Source: Ignavibacteria bacterium (GTDB lineage: Bacteria; Bacteroidota; Ignavibacteria; Kapaibacteriales; UBA2268). From it: 37,623 nt of DNA. The DNA lies in NCBI GenBank assembly GCA_026416955.1, contig JAOAEE010000058.1:1-37623 (forward strand), written 5' to 3'. Shown here piece after piece: positions 35,001 through 37,623 of this stretch. The notes beneath the pieces were generated by a model, which ran no database searches, was not told where the DNA came from, and saw nothing but the letters and a program-made list of their open reading frames with translations. Both the position numbers and the translations under genes were made by a program. The stretch's first letter is position 1; the number at the start of each line of letters is the position of its first letter.

Positions 35001-36251
35001 ATGAGAATATTGGCTAAAGACATTAGTTCATTGGTTACTGTTTCTGGTGAGAATAACAAGCCAAGAAAGGGTAAACTTCTAAATGAAATTGGAGAAATTA
35101 AGAACGGTGCGCTATATTTTGATGAGAAAATACTTTGGGTTGGAACTACTACTGAAGCAGAAATAAAGCTCCAAAATGGTGAAATTAAACCCGATAAAAT
35201 TGTTTCGCTTAAAAATAAAACAATATTACCGGGATTTGTAGATTCTCATACCCATTTGGTTTTTGCGGGCGACAGGTCTGAGGAATTTTCAAAGAGAATT
35301 GCTGGAGCAACCTACCAACAAATAGCAAATGAAGGTGGTGGAATAATTTCTACAGTAACGGCAGTAAGAAATTCAACCGAAAATGAACTTTTTGAAAATT
35401 CTTGTAAATATTTAGAAAGTGCAATAAGGTATGGAACAATTGCTTTCGAAATTAAAAGCGGATATGGTTTGGATACCAAGAACGAAATAAAAATGTTGAA
35501 AGTAATAGAGCGCCTTTCAAAAGAATTTCCAGTTTACATAGTTCCAACATTTCTTGGGGCACACGATATTCCTCCTGAATACAAATTTTACCCCGACGAG
35601 TACATAAAACTTATTTGTGATGAAATGTTGCCAAGGGTATCGGAATTAGGATTGGCAAAGTATTGTGATTGCTTTGTTGATAAAGGTTACTATACAATAG
35701 AACAAGCAAAAAAGATTTTCGATACTGCTTTAAAATTTGGTTTGAAGATAAGAATGCACGCCGATGAACTTGCCGACGTTGGTGCAGCTGAATTTGCTGC
35801 AACTATTGGGGCAGTTTCTGCCGACCATCTTTTGTTTGTTTCGGATAAAAGTATTCAGGCATTAAAGAATTCCGCTACCATCGCAACACTATTACCCGGA
35901 ACTTCTTATTTTATTCGAATGCCCTATGCACCAGCAAAAAAACTAATTGAAAACGATATCCCAATTGCTTTGGCTACCGACTTTAACCCTGGTTCTTGTT
36001 TTACGGAAAATATGCAAATCATTCTTTCTCTTGCTGTTATCAATCTTGGTTTAAATTGCGAACAGGCAATCGTTGCTTCTACTATAAACGGGGCACATTC
36101 CTTAGAATTAAATGATAAAATTGGTTCTTTGGAAATTGGGAAAGATGCAACTTTTATTGTTTTCGATTGCAAAAACTATTTAGAAATTTTCTACCATTTT
36201 GGTGTAAATAATGTTGAAATGGTTTGGATAAATGGAAAAAGATTTTGGTGA
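35001..36251 (+). CDS. hutI: Imidazolonepropionase
   Basis: A 416-residue metal-dependent hydrolase of the amidohydrolase superfamily that opens imidazolonepropionate to formiminoglutamate in histidine breakdown. Metal site HTHLVFAGDRS, then KSGYGLDTKNEIKML, FLGAHDIPPEY, MHADELADVGAAEFA, SADHLLF, and ALATDFNPGS. Length is normal. The other hut genes (hutH, hutU, hutG or ftcD) are not in the window. It follows manC by 17 nt; two intrinsic terminators downstream end the transcript. Confidence 0.96.
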   Translation: MRILAKDISSLVTVSGENNKPRKGKLLNEIGEIKNGALYFDEKILWVGTTTEAEIKLQNGEIKPDKIVSLKNKTILPGFVDSHTHLVFAGDRSEEFSKRIAGATYQQIANEGGGIISTVTAVRNSTENELFENSCKYLESAIRYGTIAFEIKSGYGLDTKNEIKMLKVIERLSKEFPVYIVPTFLGAHDIPPEYKFYPDEYIKLICDEMLPRVSELGLAKYCDCFVDKGYYTIEQAKKIFDTALKFGLKIRMHADELADVGAAEFAATIGAVSADHLLFVSDKSIQALKNSATIATLLPGTSYFIRMPYAPAKKLIENDIPIALATDFNPGSCFTENMQIILSLAVINLGLNCEQAIVASTINGAHSLELNDKIGSLEIGKDATFIVFDCKNYLEIFYHFGVNNVEMVWINGKRFW

Positions 36252-36410
36252 AACATAATTTTTTTCTTAACTTTAATTTTTTTAGGAGAACAAAAATTTT
36301 TATTTATCTAACTTAAAAATATTGAGTTACAAAGCAAAGCATTTTCAAAAAAAACAAAATCTTTATTTTAAACAAAAGAAAATACTAATTTTTTATAGTT
36401 ATTCTAAGAT

Positions 36411-36442
36411 AAACAAAGGCTGGGTTTTCCCAGCCTTTGTTT
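36411..36442 (+). terminator. First intrinsic terminator after hutI
   Basis: A perfect 14-bp stem (AAACAAAGGCTGGG at 36411-36424 with CCCAGCCTTTGTTT at 36429-36442) has a TTTT loop and is followed by TGTTTCTT. It lies 160 nt past the hutI stop codon, with no gene between that I can support. Confidence 0.85.
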
Positions 36443-36489
36443 TGTTTCTTATTGCACCAAAAAATGAACAATTAGAGAAAGAAATGGAG

Positions 36490-36505
36490 GCGGGGGAAAC
36501 CCCGC
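36490..36505 (+). terminator. Second intrinsic terminator after hutI
   Basis: A 6-bp GC stem (GCGGGG, loop GAAA, CCCCGC) is followed at once by seven T residues (36506-36512), the textbook form. It lies 48 nt after the first hairpin, so the pair would insulate the manC-hutI transcript from the downstream pseudogene. Confidence 0.85.
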
Positions 36506-36539
36506 TTTTTTTCAACAATTAATTAATCGTTAGGAGGTT

Positions 36540-37499
36540 TTATTAACAAAAAACACAATTATTCTCAAAGGCCTTATCTATCAATCTGCGTTGTAGTTTC
36601 TTTGTAGTAAAGGTTTTATTGGGATATCCTATCCCGGAATCACAAATGCTACTGGTTCTTGCGAAGCAGTGAGCAACGATTTCACACTACAAGGTAAGGA
36701 ATTTTTAAAACTAACTCAAACGGTTCAATTACATTTAGAGAAGGATATAATCAAAAACGGATTACCAAGAATGTTTTCGTCTAATCGCTCGTTTAGGAAA
36801 GACAATACCAATTGAAAGTCTGATGGTAGGCATTTAAATGATTTTGAGCTTCTTGAAACAGAAGCATTAGATACAGACTTAAATTGGCTTTTGAAACATT
36901 GTAGGGATATTTTAAATTATATTTTTGTGAAAGTACTTAGTATGTCTTCGAAATACGGACTTCTTACACCAGAGCAACACCATAATCTGTATGTTTATTA
37001 TGAGAAGGGTTTTGAAATTATTACCTACACTGAAGCAATCGAGGTTTTACAAAAAGAATTTAAGATAAATATTTTGTGGGGAGACGATTTGAAAGTAGAG
37101 AATGAACAAAATTTGGTCAATTATTTTGATAAAAACTTGATGTTTACTCATTATCCTGAGGCGATAAAATTTTTCAATATGAAATTGACACGAGATTGCG
37201 ACCCAAACTTTCAAACCTGCGATTGTGTGGACGTCATTTTAAAGTTCTCTGGAGAAAGTATTGGTGGTTCCAAACGAGAATATGATATACTTGGGAAAAG
37301 ATTGTTTGAAGGTACAATGATTAAACAACTTAAGCAATTGAAGGTTGCACACGACAATAAACCCGAAAAAATTGACCTTGTCTTCGAGGAATATTTAGAT
37401 TTGTTTAAAAACAATCCAGTAAAACGTTCAGGAATGGGTTTAGGTTTTGGTAGGGTTGCTCAATTTATTCTTGGTTCAGGCGAAATAGTCCCATTTTAA
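36540..37499 (+). pseudogene. Dead asparaginyl-tRNA-synthetase-related (AsnA-like) gene
   Basis: A single frame of about 312 codons from 36561 to the TAA at 37497 encodes a class II synthetase-core protein resembling the AsnRS-related paralogs without an anticodon domain. Visible parts: YPGITNATGSCEAVS, KLTQTVQLHLE, the motif 2 region (SNRSFRKDN, then SDGRHLNDFELLETE), FTHYPEAIKFFNMKL, ESIGGSKREYDI and the motif 3 region SGMGLGFGRVAQFILGSGEI. TAG at 36594-36596 and TGA at 36813-36815 interrupt it, the second inside motif 2. No good start codon remains near 36540, although AGGAGG lies at about 36532. Upstream terminators isolate it. It is probably a pseudogene; sequencing error would have to explain two separate stops. 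Confidence 0.75.
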
Positions 37500-37577
37500 T
37501 CTTGAAGAGCGACAACAGTACTTAGATTTGTTAATAAATATTGTAGAAGAACTAAAACAGAAAAATGTTTTGAAATT

Positions 37578-37603
37578 AACAAGGGGGTTCTTGCCCCCTT
37601 GTT
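37578..37603 (+). terminator. Hairpin after the synthetase-like pseudogene
   Basis: A perfect 10-bp stem (AACAAGGGGG at 37578-37587 with CCCCCTTGTT at 37594-37603) has loop TTCTTG. No T run follows on the plus strand. The stem closely resembles the hairpin between dsrC and dsrM. It lies about 80 nt past the pseudogene stop. Confidence 0.5.
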
Positions 37604-37623
37604 GGTAACACAAAGTATTTTAA

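Noticed and set aside
36322-36522. Plus-strand open frame between hutI and the pseudogene
   Set aside because: It spans both terminator hairpins and has a Lys/Phe-rich translation with no family resemblance.
36813-36815. TGA recoding (as Trp or selenocysteine) in the synthetase-like gene
   Set aside because: The same frame also has a TAG at 36594-36596, and the clearly functional genes here do not use TGA as a sense codon. Decay explains both stops more simply.
1-37623. CRISPR arrays, tRNA or rRNA genes, insertion sequences, CIRCE element
   Set aside because: I saw no regularly spaced repeats, no cloverleaf-like sequences, no transposase and no TTAGCACTC inverted repeat while reading both strands.

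Overview
The window looks like chromosomal DNA from an AT-rich, Gram-negative-type bacterium that can carry out dissimilatory sulfate or sulfite metabolism. Several genes suggest the Bacteroidota/Chlorobiota neighbourhood (Ignavibacteria/Kapabacteria-like lineages): a BshC for bacillithiol synthesis, a Wzi-like outer-membrane capsule protein, a multi-SLBB exporter and an orphan HrcA. This placement is inferred from gene content and recalled family resemblance, with no database search.

Layout. Bases 1-1013 are a gene-poor, apparently decayed stretch. Bases 1071-9261 hold a tight minus-strand run: SLBB polysaccharide exporter, Wzi-like protein, family 2 glycosyltransferase, polyprenyl-phosphate glycosylphosphotransferase, radC and an aldehyde dehydrogenase. 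Bases 9381-24848 are the core: a 15.5 kb co-directional minus-strand sulfur block in the order sat, aprB, aprA, zinc-ribbon protein, YkgJ-type cysteine-cluster protein, qmoC, dsrA, dsrB, dsrD, dsrN, ferritin-like protein, dsrL, dsrC, dsrM, dsrK. It begins behind a good sigma70-like promoter and ends at a strong hairpin terminator. Three further hairpins divide it into four segments: activation (sat-apr), electron entry plus reductase (qmoC-dsrABD), accessory (dsrN-ferritin-dsrL-dsrC) and the membrane module (dsrMK).

Bases 25054-37499 are ordinary housekeeping and envelope genes: gmk, bshC, a flavodoxin-fold protein, a fatty acid hydroxylase, aat, queA, a glycosyltransferase, an MFS transporter, hrcA, manC and hutI. 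The last is followed by two terminators and a dead gene of the asparaginyl-tRNA-synthetase-related family, with two in-frame stops.

How the sulfur genes fit together: Sat activates sulfate to APS, and AprBA reduces APS to sulfite with electrons probably arriving through QmoC. DsrAB reduces sulfite onto DsrC as a trisulfide, and DsrMK reduces the trisulfide with quinol electrons. DsrN makes the siroamide cofactor. DsrL may supply NAD(P)H electrons. DsrD favours a reductive direction. The unusual points are QmoC without QmoA/QmoB, DsrMK without DsrJOP, DsrD and DsrL together, and three little-studied small proteins (zinc-ribbon, YkgJ-like, ferritin-like) embedded in the block.
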